64,000 nt of DNA from Hyphomicrobium_A sp963759735 (GCA_963759735.1 CAVXAF010000007.1:434001-498000), one strand, 5' to 3'; shown: positions 45,725 to 54,169, counted from the stretch's first letter. Notes: generated from the sequence alone by a model not told the origin. Translations and numbers: made by a program.

Positions 45725-47131
45725 TCAGTAGCGGTAGTGGTCCGCCTTGTAGGGTCCCTCGACCGGAACGCCGATGTAGTCGGCCTGTTCGGGGCGCAGC
45801 TTGGTCAACTTCACACCGAGCTTGTCGAGGTGCAGGGCGGCGACCTTTTCGTCGAGCACCTTCGGCAGCGTGTAGACTTTCTTCTCGTACTTGCCGGGGT
45901 TGGCCCAAAGGTCGATCTGCGCCAGCGTCTGGTTGGAGAACGACGACGACATGACGAAGCTGGGATGCCCCATGGCATTGCCCAGGTTCACCAGGCGGCC
46001 TTCCGACAGCAGGATGATGCGGTTGCCGGACGGGAACTCGATCTCATCGACCTGCGGCTTGACGTTGTTCCACTTGAAGTTCTTGAGGCCCGCAACCTGG
46101 ATCTCGTTGTCGAAGTGGCCGATGTTGCAGACGATGGCCCGGTCCTTCATCTGCCGCATGTGATCGACGGTAATGATGTCCTTGTTACCGGTCGCAGTGA
46201 CGTAGATGTCGGCGCGGCTGAAGGCGTCCTCGATGGTCGCCACCTCATAGCCTTCCATCGACGCCTGCAAGGCGCAGATCGGATCGACCTCGGAGACGAT
46301 GACGCGCGCGCCGGCCTGGCGCAGCGAAGCCGCCGAGCCTTTGCCCACGTCGCCGAAGCCGGCAACGAATGCGACCTTGCCGGCCAGCATCACGTCGGTG
46401 CCGCGGCGGATGGCATCGACCAGCAATTCGCGGCAGCCGTACAGGTTGTCGAACTTCGACTTGGTGACGCTGTCGTTGACGTTGATGGCCGGGAACAGCA
46501 GCTTGCCCTGCTCGGCGAGCTTGTAGAGGCGGTGCACGCCCGTGGTGGTCTCTTCCGAGACGCCGCGGATTGACTTGGCGGCCTCGGCGAACCAGCCCTT
46601 CGGTTTCTCCTTGAGGAGCCGCTTGATGAGGGCAAAGAAGATCGTCTCTTCTTCCGAATCGGGCTTGTCGAGGAAGGCGGTATCGCCCTCTTCGGCGCGC
46701 AGTCCGTGGTGAATCAGCATGGTGGCGTCACCGCCATCATCGAGGATCATGTTGGGGAAGCCGCCGCCGTGCCAGTCGAACAGGCGCGCGGTGTAGTCCC
46801 AATACTCGACCAGTGTCTCACCCTTGTAGGCGAACACGGGGATGCCGGCGGCGGCGATGGCCGCGGCGGCGTGGTCCTGCGTCGAGAAGATGTTGCAGGA
46901 CACCCAGCGGACGTCGGCGCCGAGCGCCTTCAGCGTCTCGATCAGCACCGCGGTCTGGATGGTCATGTGCAGCGAGCCGGCGATGCGGGCGCCTTTCAGG
47001 GGCTGCGCCGGGCCGTACTCGGCGCGGATCGACATCAGGCCGGGCATTTCCGTTTCCGCGAGGTCGATCTCCTTGCGGCCGAATGCGGCCAGCGAGATGT
47101 CCTTCACGATGTAGTCGGCGGGCTTACTCAT
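45725..47131 (-). CDS. ahcY: S-adenosylhomocysteine hydrolase
   Basis: A cytoplasmic NAD-dependent enzyme of 468 residues that splits S-adenosylhomocysteine to adenosine and homocysteine, keeping methylation going. Substrate motifs are HMTIQTAVLIETL and CNIFSTQDHAAAAIA. The NAD fold carries VAGFGDVGKGSA, and the C-terminus ends in the conserved KADHYRY-type residues that reach the neighbouring subunit. The length matches the longer bacterial form with the 40-residue insert. It reads away from the TadG gene across a 306-base gap holding a possible ArsR-type operator (47228-47247). Confidence 0.97.
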   Translation of the reverse strand: MSKPADYIVKDISLAAFGRKEIDLAETEMPGLMSIRAEYGPAQPLKGARIAGSLHMTIQTAVLIETLKALGADVRWVSCNIFSTQDHAAAAIAAAGIPVFAYKGETLVEYWDYTARLFDWHGGGFPNMILDDGGDATMLIHHGLRAEEGDTAFLDKPDSEEETIFFALIKRLLKEKPKGWFAEAAKSIRGVSEETTTGVHRLYKLAEQGKLLFPAINVNDSVTKSKFDNLYGCRELLVDAIRRGTDVMLAGKVAFVAGFGDVGKGSAASLRQAGARVIVSEVDPICALQASMEGYEVATIEDAFSRADIYVTATGNKDIITVDHMRQMKDRAIVCNIGHFDNEIQVAGLKNFKWNNVKPQVDEIEFPSGNRIILLSEGRLVNLGNAMGHPSFVMSSSFSNQTLAQIDLWANPGKYEKKVYTLPKVLDEKVAALHLDKLGVKLTKLRPEQADYIGVPVEGPYKADHYRY

Positions 47132-47437
47132 TGGGGGGTGGCTCCTTGCGGCTGACGGGGCGGCTGCGCGCCCGAGGTACCCTGCATGTGGCCACTTCTA
47201 GCGAGACCGGCCGGGGACCGCAACAAGATATAAACAAGTCCTTATATGTTATCCCGCAGCGTGTCTCGTCCAGTCATCGCCTAGTTCTCATGCGTGCGAA
47301 TACTGCCTGTCGCACAAGAAATCACAGGATAACCAATCGTTAGGCAACAATAATAAAAGTTAGCGCTTTTAATAACTTTCAATAATCGGCCGGCCCATAT
47401 TGCCGAAAACAAGAACGAATTCCGCAGAGAGGCGAAT
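47132..47437. promoter_or_regulatory. ahcY/TadG divergent intergenic region
   Basis: 306 bases with no supported gene. The part near 47320-47400 is unusually AT-rich for this genome (TAATAAAAGTTAGCGCTTTTAATAAC and neighbours) and looks promoter-like for the plus-strand gene. The half next to ahcY contains the palindrome described separately. I looked for an SAH or SAM riboswitch upstream of ahcY and saw no convincing one. Confidence 0.4.
47228..47247. promoter_or_regulatory. Candidate repressor site upstream of ahcY
   Basis: A dyad ATATAA-N8-TTATAT at 47228-47247, about 100 bases upstream of the ahcY start. AT-rich dyads of this size are typical of ArsR-family regulators such as SahR, which controls ahcY in many Proteobacteria. 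The link to SahR is inference; no such regulator gene is in the window. Confidence 0.35.
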
Positions 47438-48997
47438 ATGGCCAGTTACTTCCGGTGCTTGGCGCGTGTGCCCGGGCCGATGCGTCGGTTCGCCGATAAT
47501 GAATCCGGCTCCATCGCCGTTTTCTATGGGCTCCTCATTGTCGTGCTGTTGCTCGCTATCGGTGCCGCGGTCGATGTCGGCCGCTGGCTGCATGCGCGCG
47601 ACCAGACCGTCGCGGCGATCGACGCTGCCGTTCTGGCAGGCGGTCGCGCCTTGCAGGTCAACAACACCGACAAGTCCGGCGCGGTCGACGCTGCCAAGAA
47701 GTACTACACGCAGAACGTTACGACGCGTCTGCCGGTAACAGGCGACGCGGTGCAGTTCGTCGTGGCTCCGGACGGCATGGGCATTACGGCTTCGGGCAAC
47801 GCCTTCATCAAGACGCCTTTCCTGCATTTCGCCGGCATCGAACAGCTGCCGCTTATCAGCACTTCGCAGACCGAGTTCGGCAAGTCGCAGATCGCCGTCG
47901 GCGGCAACGGCGGGGAAAACATCGAGGTCTCGTTGATGCTCGATATCACCGGCTCCATGTGCAACTCGCCTCCGTCCGAGTCGCAAAACCCGTGCACCTC
48001 AGGCTCGAAGCTCGACGCGATGAAGTTGGCGGCGCAGGACCTCGTCAACATCGTCGTTTGGCAGGATCAGTCGAAATACACCTCCAAGGTGGCCATCATC
48101 CCGTTCTCCGATTCGGTGCGCCTGCCCTCGGCCTCCCTGACCAAGGCGTGGGGTACACCGGCCAAGGTCGTCAAGAAGACGACCGGCAGCGGAAATAACG
48201 CCAAGACCTACATCTATGCCCGCACGGAGCGGTGTGTCGTCGAGCGGACGGGTACCAACAAATACACCGATAACGCTCCCAGCAGCGGCAACTACGTGAC
48301 GCCCATCCGCAAGGATGTGGCGGTGATCACGGCCAGCCAGGGCACCGTTTCGATCGACGGCAGCACGAGCAAGACGGAAGGAACGACCGTCACGGTTGCG
48401 TGGAAGTCGAACAGCGGCCTGTCGACGAGCCAGAAGAATGCTCTGGTCACGGCTGCCAATAGCTTCGCCTCGTGCACGCTTGGCGCCGAAGGGGAGGTCG
48501 TGCCCCTGACGAGCAACAAGGACACGCTGCTGGACAAGATCGAGGATCTGGCGGCTAAGGGCGGCACCGCCGGTCAGGTCGGCACAGCGTGGGCTTGGTA
48601 TGCCTTGGCGCCGAACTGGAACTCAGTATTTTCCGGTACGGGCGCCAGCGCCTACGGCACCAAGGAACTGCGCAAGATCGCCATCCTGATGACCGACGGC
48701 GAATACAACACGGAGTACGACGTCAGCGGCATCATCACCAGCGATCCCGGCGCCGGCTCGGCGGCGAACGGCGCGTCGGCCGCGCAGGCCAAGGCGCTTT
48801 GTACTGGCATGAAGGCGAAGGGGATCGAGGTCTACACGGTGGGCTTTGGCGACGGCATCACCAACAGCGCCAAGGACGTTCTGTCCAACTGCGCGACGGA
48901 TGCGGGTAAGTACTACAACGCCAAGGACGATGAGGAGCTGAAGCAGGCATTTCGCGACATCGCGCTGAAGCTTTCCTCGCTCTACATTTCCAAGTAG
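47438..48997 (+). CDS. TadG-like pilus-assembly protein with von Willebrand A domain
   Basis: 519 residues from ATG 47438, preceded by AGAGAGG. The N-terminus has the TadE/TadG pattern: a short charged leader, then NESGSIAVFYGLLIVVLLLAIG (membrane helix about 27-45) and DAAVLAGGRAL. After residue 165 comes a vWA domain with a MIDAS-like LMLDITGSM (about 167-175) and ILMTDGEYNTEY. The domain is interrupted by a long Thr/Ser/Lys-rich insertion. Such proteins are exported and metal-binding, and usually belong to Flp/Tad pilus clusters, but no other tad gene is nearby. A good terminator follows. Confidence 0.8.
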   Translation: MASYFRCLARVPGPMRRFADNESGSIAVFYGLLIVVLLLAIGAAVDVGRWLHARDQTVAAIDAAVLAGGRALQVNNTDKSGAVDAAKKYYTQNVTTRLPVTGDAVQFVVAPDGMGITASGNAFIKTPFLHFAGIEQLPLISTSQTEFGKSQIAVGGNGGENIEVSLMLDITGSMCNSPPSESQNPCTSGSKLDAMKLAAQDLVNIVVWQDQSKYTSKVAIIPFSDSVRLPSASLTKAWGTPAKVVKKTTGSGNNAKTYIYARTERCVVERTGTNKYTDNAPSSGNYVTPIRKDVAVITASQGTVSIDGSTSKTEGTTVTVAWKSNSGLSTSQKNALVTAANSFASCTLGAEGEVVPLTSNKDTLLDKIEDLAAKGGTAGQVGTAWAWYALAPNWNSVFSGTGASAYGTKELRKIAILMTDGEYNTEYDVSGIITSDPGAGSAANGASAAQAKALCTGMKAKGIEVYTVGFGDGITNSAKDVLSNCATDAGKYYNAKDDEELKQAFRDIALKLSSLYISK

Positions 48998-49016
48998 GCG
49001 ACGCCGAAACGGCGAG

Positions 49017-49040
49017 GGAGCGCGGCAACGCGCTCCTTCT
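49017..49040 (+). terminator. Terminator after the TadG gene
   Basis: A perfect 8-bp stem, GGAGCGCG (49017-49024) and CGCGCTCC (49029-49036), with a GCAA tetraloop, followed by TTCT. It lies 19 bases after the stop codon. Confidence 0.75.
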
Positions 49041-49100
49041 CAAGTGCCCGCGGTGCTCACCTGGACCTGCAGATCGCACGCATCTACAATTCCGGCCACG

Positions 49101-49139
49101 TGCATCTTCGATGCACACCCATCATGCATCTTCGATGCA
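49101..49139. repeat. Duplicated 15-bp palindrome at the 3' end of the HPr gene
   Basis: TGCATCTTCGATGCA occurs at 49101-49115 and again at 49125-49139. Each copy is a hairpin with arms TGCATC/GATGCA around a 3-base loop. The second copy encodes the last residues of HPr (CIEDA); the first lies just downstream of its stop. Together they could act as tandem 3' hairpins for the hprK-EIIA-HPr transcript or as a protein-binding site. Confidence 0.6.
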
Positions 49140-49427
49140 ATCTTCCCCAAAGCCGTCCTCGACCAACGTCACCAGCGCCTGCAGCGCCTCCGGCCCCTGC
49201 GGCCCCTGCGCCGACATGTGCAGCGTCGAGCCGGGGCCGGCCGCCAGCATCATGAGGCCCATAATCGACGTGCCGCCGACCTCGTGGCCGTCGCGCGTCA
49301 CGGTGATGATGGCGTCGTAACTCTCCGCGCACTTGACAAACTTCGCCGACGCTCGCGCGTGCAGGCCTTTGCGGTTGCGGATGGTGACGACCGCCTCGGG
49401 ACGCGTGCTGTCTCGGATTTCCGGCAT
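49122..49427 (-). CDS. Phosphocarrier protein HPr
   Basis: A 101-residue cytoplasmic phosphocarrier, longer than the roughly 88 usual because of both ends. The active-site histidine is His23 in RKGLHARASAKFV. The regulatory serine is Ser54 in GGTSIMGLMMLAA, matching Ser46 of model HPr, the residue phosphorylated by HPr kinase. Gene order on the minus strand is chvI-chvG-hprK-EIIA-HPr. No sugar-specific EIIB/EIIC genes are here, so this is a regulatory PTS, as in other alphaproteobacteria; Enzyme I must be encoded elsewhere. It starts three bases after the EIIA stop. Confidence 0.92.
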   Translation of the reverse strand: MPEIRDSTRPEAVVTIRNRKGLHARASAKFVKCAESYDAIITVTRDGHEVGGTSIMGLMMLAAGPGSTLHMSAQGPQGPEALQALVTLVEDGFGEDCIEDA

Positions 49428-49430
49428 GGC

Positions 49431-49841
49431 TCAGGTCGAACCTTCGCCGGACAATTCCTGGCTGGCGACCTTGATGTACTTGCGGCCCGCCTCACGCGCG
49501 CAGACAACCGCCTCGGCGATCGGCATTTCCCCACGTATGCTGGCCAGCTTGACGAGGATCGGCAGGTTGATACCGGCGATGACCTCGACGTTCGCCTCGT
49601 CCATCACGGAGATGGCGAGGTTGGAAGGAGTGCCGCCAAACATGTCGGTCAGCACGATCACTCCGTCGCCCGTATCGGTGCGGCGGATGGCTTCCACGAT
49701 CTGTCCACGCCGCACCGCGGCATCGTCGTCGGGACCGATAGATACGGTCTCGAGCTGTGTCTGCGACCCCACCACGTGTTCCAGCGCCGCACGGAATTCC
49801 AGCGCCAGGCCGCAATGAGTGACGATGACAAGTCCGATCAT
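49431..49841 (-). CDS. PTS EIIA component, mannose family (regulatory)
   Basis: A 136-residue cytoplasmic EIIA(Man)-type phosphoacceptor. The phosphorylated histidine is His9 in VIVTHCGLA. The family signature VLTDMFGGTPSNLA and INLPILVKL follow. It receives phosphate from HPr. With no permease present, its role in Rhizobiales is thought to be signalling carbon or nitrogen state. The start is ATG 49841. It is tightly coupled to HPr (three-base gap) but lies 178 bases from hprK, with a strong hairpin between. Confidence 0.92.
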   Translation of the reverse strand: MIGLVIVTHCGLALEFRAALEHVVGSQTQLETVSIGPDDDAAVRRGQIVEAIRRTDTGDGVIVLTDMFGGTPSNLAISVMDEANVEVIAGINLPILVKLASIRGEMPIAEAVVCAREAGRKYIKVASQELSGEGST

Positions 49842-49922
49842 GAATTAGTGCCGATCTCGTCGTTTGCCCGGTCCAAGACGGAGTGCGGGCCTGACCGTGG
49901 GGATCGTGACTGCGGCATTGCC

Positions 49923-49947
49923 GGGTTCCCCCCGGCCGGGGGAACCC
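49923..49947. other. Strong intercistronic hairpin between hprK and the EIIA gene
   Basis: A perfect 10-bp stem, GGGTTCCCCC (49923-49932) and GGGGGAACCC (49938-49947), around a CGGCC loop, within the 178-base hprK-EIIA gap. On the minus strand it is not followed by T residues, so it may act as a processing or stability hairpin, or a partial terminator, rather than a full stop. On the plus strand CTTT follows, but no plus-strand gene ends here. Confidence 0.55.
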
Positions 49948-50019
49948 CTTTGGCGGCGCGGCAGAATTTACAAGTGTTCGGCCCTGGCGCAAGTGGATTT
50001 GCTGTCATGCTTCCCGGCT

Positions 50020-50508
50020 TTACCGCGCGCCATCGTCTCCGGTCCTCTGGACCGCCGCCCCCGCCAGAGCCAGAAGCAGCTTCGCCGGCGCTGACGCGGT
50101 GAACGCGGCAATTTGTACGACCGGCAGGCTAACGCCGAGGAAATTCCGGCGCAGCGGTGGGTCGGGCAGTCGGTCGATGGCCTCCAGGGCGGCAAGTTCG
50201 GCGATCAGAACAAGCTCTGCGCTGCGTGCATGGGGCACTTCGATGATGCCGACACCCCGCACCTCCAGCTGACCGGCGATGGTCTCGGGCGGGGCAACCC
50301 GCAGGCGACCGTCGGCGAGCGTTATGAGAACGCGGTCGTCGGCAACCAGTTGCGCCGCCGCCGGGATGAGCGCAGTCGGCGCAAGTGCGAGGCAGCGCAG
50401 GGCGAGGTCGGATTTGCCAGCGCCGGACGGGCCGATGATCAGTGCGGCGCTGCCGCCGACGGCAATCGCCGTGCCGTGATGTGTCTGCCGGTCAGGTGCG
50501 CCGCCCAC
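50020..50508 (-). CDS. hprK: HPr kinase/phosphorylase, short alphaproteobacterial form
   Basis: Phosphorylates HPr on its regulatory serine. GTG 50508 has GGAGGA seven bases upstream and gives 162 residues, about half the size of Gram-positive HprK. As in other alphaproteobacteria it lacks the N-terminal domain and consists of the kinase core. The P-loop LIIGPSGAGKSDLAL has GPSGAGKS at 26-33, LVADDRVLI and VEVRGVGIIEV-type residues (here LEVRGVGIIEV) follow, and the C-terminus has FLGVSLPVVQI. It overlaps the end of chvG by 17 bases, so expression is coupled to the two-component system. Confidence 0.9.
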   Translation of the reverse strand: MGGAPDRQTHHGTAIAVGGSAALIIGPSGAGKSDLALRCLALAPTALIPAAAQLVADDRVLITLADGRLRVAPPETIAGQLEVRGVGIIEVPHARSAELVLIAELAALEAIDRLPDPPLRRNFLGVSLPVVQIAAFTASAPAKLLLALAGAAVQRTGDDGAR

Positions 50509-52549
50509 CGGTCGATCCTCCGCGCTGCGCCATGCCCGCGATCGGCAGGTGCACCGTGAAACGCGCCCCGCATGGGGGATCGCCGGGCTTGGCGTCTTCC
50601 GCGTAGCGGTTTTCAGCGACGATGGTGCCGCCGTGCGCCAGCACGATCTCGCGCGAGATGCTGAGCCCCAGGCCCGAGTTCTTGCCGCGCGTGGTGTCGG
50701 TCTCCGGCCGGTCGGAATAAAAGCGGTCGAAGATGATCTGCAACCGATCCTCGGGGATGCCGGGGCCTTCGTCCTCAACGACGATGGCGAGTAGGGGAGC
50801 AGCGGCGCGTGCCTGCACGATCACTGTCCCCTGCTCTGGCGAGAACGATATGGCGTTGTCGATGAGGTTGGTCAGCACCTGGCCGAGCCGGCCCTCATCG
50901 CCGTTGACGCAATAGGCCCCACTGAAGGGTTCGCTGCCGATGGCCAGCATCAGCGTGCGGCTGTCGTCGCCGATGATGTCGCGGAATATGCCGACGACGT
51001 TACGCAGCATGGCCGTCACGTCGATCGAGCGCATTTCCTTGCGCGCCAGCTCTGCATCGAGGCGCGACGCATTGGACACGTCGGTGATCAGCCGGTTGAG
51101 CCGCTTTAGCTCGCCCTGGATCTGGCCGACGAGGTGCAGGCGCTCCTCCTCGGTCTTGGCGTAGCCGAGGGATTCGGCCGTGGAGCGGGCGGCGGTGAGC
51201 GGGTTCTTCAGCTCGTGCGCCACGTCGGCGGCAAATTTTTCGCTCGCCTCGATGCGCCGGCACAACGCGCTCGTCATCGCCTGGAAGGCTTCACCAAGCT
51301 GCGCCACTTCATCCGTCCGCCCGATGTACTCGGGCAGCTGCGTGCGTGCATCGATGTTGTGGCTGACCCGCTCGGCGGCAGCCGATAGTCGGCGGATAGG
51401 GCCGGCGACGGTGCGCGCCAGCAGCAGCGACGTCACCACCGAGGCGAGCAGCGCTACGGCGGCGAGGATAAGGATGACAATGCGTTCTTCTCTGAGGATC
51501 TTGTCGATCTGCCCTGGCCGCGTCGACAGCAGCAGCACGCCCTGGACTTCGTTGAAGCGCAGGATCGGTTGCGCGATGGAGACGATCTGCTCACCCTTGC
51601 GGTTGAGCAGCAGCATGCTCTTCTCCTGGCCTTCCAGCGCCTCGCGCACTTCCTTGTAGACCATGCCGTTGCCGGTCCCGATTTCCTGGTAGACGGGGAT
51701 CGGCTCGGCGAACAGATAGCGTGTGATGCGCGTCCAGACGTTCTGCGTCTCGGCGCCTTCGCCGTCTACGCCCGTCGGCTCGTTGCGCATCGCCTTCCAG
51801 CGCGCCAGAGTCTGCGCCGTATCGACAATCAGCGTCCCGTCACGCCCGTAGATGCGCGCGCGAGTGTTGGTCGGCTGGATCAGCTTGCGCAGGATCGGCG
51901 TCACGTCCTCGGGATGGATCGAGAGTTCGAGCGAGGCGAGGCCGTCGTCGGGGAAGCGATTGGTGACCGCCGGTGCCTCGGGGATCGCGTCGGGGTCGAT
52001 GACGATCTGTTCGCGCACCACCTTGGCGTTGCCGGCGATGGCGTCGGCGATGATCTTGCCCTGCGTCTTCAGGGCTTCGAGCTTGGCGTCGATCAGCCAG
52101 GTGTGGAACCAGCCCAGATACAGGATGCCGCCGACGAGGATCACGAACCCCAGCAGGTTGGAGATCAGGATGCGGCGCAAAAGACTGGCGGAGAAGAAGC
52201 GCACGATCCGCTGGCGGGCGAACCAGGCGCTGATCGGCGCCAGGGCCGCCGGCGTTGATCCGCCGGCCTCGACGCTCGCGGCTGCGCTTTGCGCCCCGAG
52301 CGCGATGGCGCTGGCCGTGCGGCGCGCCGTGGCGGCGGTCTGTGTCGCCGCCGACTGTGCGACGGCGGCGCCTGACTTGGCTGCCGAGCGGATGGATTGC
52401 GTGGCGGTGCCGGCCGTCGCCGCGGAAGATTGCGCCACGCGCTTGGTGCCCACCGCAGCCGCGCTCCACACGTCGTTCGCCAGTCCCTTGAGACCGGCGA
52501 ACCCGTTCGATAGCTGTTGCTGAGCGGATCGCCCGGATTCGAGCGTCAT
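50492..52549 (-). CDS. chvG: Sensor histidine kinase ChvG (ExoS)
   Basis: Membrane sensor of the ChvG-ChvI system that responds to acid and envelope conditions in Rhizobiales. The start ATG 52549 follows GGAGGTAGG. 685 residues: an unusually long Ala/Thr/Ser-rich N-terminal extension (about 1-110), membrane helix 1 (about 127-147), a periplasmic domain, helix 2 (IVILILAAVALLASVVTSLLLA), HAMP, the H-box DVAHELKNPLTAARS, the N-box NLIDNAISFS, and G-boxes DEGPGIPED and GLGLSISREI. It is separated from chvI by 14 bases and overlaps hprK. Confidence 0.93.
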   Translation of the reverse strand: MTLESGRSAQQQLSNGFAGLKGLANDVWSAAAVGTKRVAQSSAATAGTATQSIRSAAKSGAAVAQSAATQTAATARRTASAIALGAQSAAASVEAGGSTPAALAPISAWFARQRIVRFFSASLLRRILISNLLGFVILVGGILYLGWFHTWLIDAKLEALKTQGKIIADAIAGNAKVVREQIVIDPDAIPEAPAVTNRFPDDGLASLELSIHPEDVTPILRKLIQPTNTRARIYGRDGTLIVDTAQTLARWKAMRNEPTGVDGEGAETQNVWTRITRYLFAEPIPVYQEIGTGNGMVYKEVREALEGQEKSMLLLNRKGEQIVSIAQPILRFNEVQGVLLLSTRPGQIDKILREERIVILILAAVALLASVVTSLLLARTVAGPIRRLSAAAERVSHNIDARTQLPEYIGRTDEVAQLGEAFQAMTSALCRRIEASEKFAADVAHELKNPLTAARSTAESLGYAKTEEERLHLVGQIQGELKRLNRLITDVSNASRLDAELARKEMRSIDVTAMLRNVVGIFRDIIGDDSRTLMLAIGSEPFSGAYCVNGDEGRLGQVLTNLIDNAISFSPEQGTVIVQARAAAPLLAIVVEDEGPGIPEDRLQIIFDRFYSDRPETDTTRGKNSGLGLSISREIVLAHGGTIVAENRYAEDAKPGDPPCGARFTVHLPIAGMAQRGGSTGGRRT

Positions 52550-52563
52550 CCTACCTCCGCGCC

Positions 52564-53277
52564 TCAAGCTTCCTTGAAGCGGTAGCCGACGCCGTACAGG
52601 GTTTCGATGACATCGAAGTTGTCGTCGACCTGCTTGAACTTCTTGCGCAGCCGCTTGATGTGACTGTCGATGGTGCGGTCGTCGACATAGACCTGATCAT
52701 CGTAGGCCGCGTCCATGAGCGCATCGCGCGTCTTGACGACGCCGGGGCGCGAGGCAAGGGCCTGCAGAATGAGGAACTCGGTGACGGTGAGCGTCACCGG
52801 CTTGTTGTCCCAATGGCAGTTGTGGCGTTCCGGATCGAGCTTGAGCTTGCCGCGCTCAAGGACGCGTGCGGCCTCGATCTCCGGAGTAGCGCTCGGGTCC
52901 TTGGGCTGGAAGCGACGCAGCACCGCCTTGACGCGTTCGACGACGAGGCGCTGCGAGAACGGCTTGGCGACGTAGTCGTCGGCACCCATCTTGAGGCCGA
53001 ACAGCTCGTCGATCTCCTCGTCCTTCGATGTAAGGAAGATGACCGGCATGTCGGAGCGCTGGCGCACGCGGCGCAAAAGCTCCATCCCGTCCATGCGCGG
53101 CATCTTGATATCGAAGATGCCGAGATCGGCGGGATCTTCCGACAGCGCTTCGAGTGCCGAGACGCCGTCGTTGTAGGTTCGCACTTTGTAGCCTTCAGCC
53201 TCGAGCGCCATACGCAGCGAGGTGAGAATGTTGCGCTCGTCGTCGACCAGCGCAATCGTGCTTTTTTCTTTCATCAT
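52564..53277 (-). CDS. chvI: Response regulator ChvI
   Basis: A 237-residue OmpR-family regulator paired with ChvG. The receiver domain has the acidic pocket VDDE (12-14) and the phospho-acceptor Asp56 in LGIFDIKMPRMDG, with Lys in FLTSKDEE-type context and VAKPFSQ. The C-terminal winged helix carries TVTEFLILQALASRPG and the DRTIDSHIKRLRKKF recognition helix, strongly conserved in ChvI. Two adjacent ATGs (53277, 53274) could start it. It is first in the chvI-chvG-hprK transcript and divergent from the HugZ-like gene. Confidence 0.95.
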   Translation of the reverse strand: MMKEKSTIALVDDERNILTSLRMALEAEGYKVRTYNDGVSALEALSEDPADLGIFDIKMPRMDGMELLRRVRQRSDMPVIFLTSKDEEIDELFGLKMGADDYVAKPFSQRLVVERVKAVLRRFQPKDPSATPEIEAARVLERGKLKLDPERHNCHWDNKPVTLTVTEFLILQALASRPGVVKTRDALMDAAYDDQVYVDDRTIDSHIKRLRKKFKQVDDNFDVIETLYGVGYRFKEA

Positions 53278-53413
53278 GTCCCGACCCTGCGGCAGCGTAC
53301 CACCCTGCCGCGCTTTATGGCTCCAAGGTGTATCAATTGTGGCGGAGCCAATTTCGTGTTTTCTGTCTGAACGTTATCTGAATAGGTTGGCCGCAGGAAG
53401 CCGGGAGGCGCGC

Positions 53414-54169
53414 ATGTCTGTTGAAGAGGCTTCGAAAGGCCCGAGTTTTTCGCCTGTTAAGGAAACTGCCGAAACCGCTCGCGCGATGGTTCGGGCCGCT
53501 TTGAAGGGGTCGCTGGCGACTCTCATGACGCAGTCAGGTCATCCTTATGCGTCGCTTTTGCTCACCGCGACCGAACCCGACGGCAGCCCCGTATTCCTTA
53601 TCTCGAAGCTGGCTTTGCACACGAAAAACCTCATCGGCGATGCGCGCGCCAGCCTGCTCGTTGATGCCACCGGCACCGAAGTCGATCCCATGCAGGGCTC
53701 GCGCATCACGCTCATCGGTTCGGCGCAGCCGACGACCAGCGCCACCGCGCGCCGCCGCTTCCTGGCGCGGCATCCCGCCGCTGGCTACGCCGATTTTCCC
53801 GATTTCTCGTTCTACGCGTTCAATGTCGAGAGCGCGCACTTCATCGGCGGCTTTGGTCGCATCTTCGATTTGCCGCGCGCCGAACTGCTCATCGATGTCG
53901 CCGGCGCGGAGGCGCTGATCGAAAATGAATCCGGCATCGTCGAACACATGAACGAGGACCACGCCGACGCCATCGAGCTTTACGCAACGCGCCTGCTTGG
54001 CGGTGTGCCAGGAGATTGGCGCATGACGGGCATCGACCCCGAAGGCGCCGATCTGGTGCTCGGCGCGCGAGCGCTACGACTGCAGTTCGCCACGCGCGTC
54101 ATTAACGGCGAGGAAGCGCGGCGCGAACTCGTGCGTCTCGTCGGCGAAGCGCGCGCCAAAGCCGCCTAG
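53414..54169 (+). CDS. HugZ-like pyridoxamine-5'-phosphate-oxidase-fold protein
   Basis: I start at ATG 53414, five bases after GGGAGG, giving 251 residues. The N-terminal domain is a split-barrel flavin/heme-binding fold (GSLATLMTQSGHPYASL, TGTEVDPMQGSRITLIG, RHPAAGYADFPDF). The C-terminal domain contains HMNEDHADA, the DUF2470-type motif of the HugZ/HutZ group, which in some bacteria binds and degrades heme. Being next to a TonB receptor and a PepSY protein is compatible with iron or heme uptake, but this fold is also common in Rhizobiales outside heme loci. Function is inferred. Confidence 0.78.
   Translation: MSVEEASKGPSFSPVKETAETARAMVRAALKGSLATLMTQSGHPYASLLLTATEPDGSPVFLISKLALHTKNLIGDARASLLVDATGTEVDPMQGSRITLIGSAQPTTSATARRRFLARHPAAGYADFPDFSFYAFNVESAHFIGGFGRIFDLPRAELLIDVAGAEALIENESGIVEHMNEDHADAIELYATRLLGGVPGDWRMTGIDPEGADLVLGARALRLQFATRVINGEEARRELVRLVGEARAKAA

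Noticed and set aside
47132..47437. SAH or SAM riboswitch in the ahcY leader
   Set aside because: I could not find the conserved stems of these riboswitches; only a short AT-rich dyad stands out.
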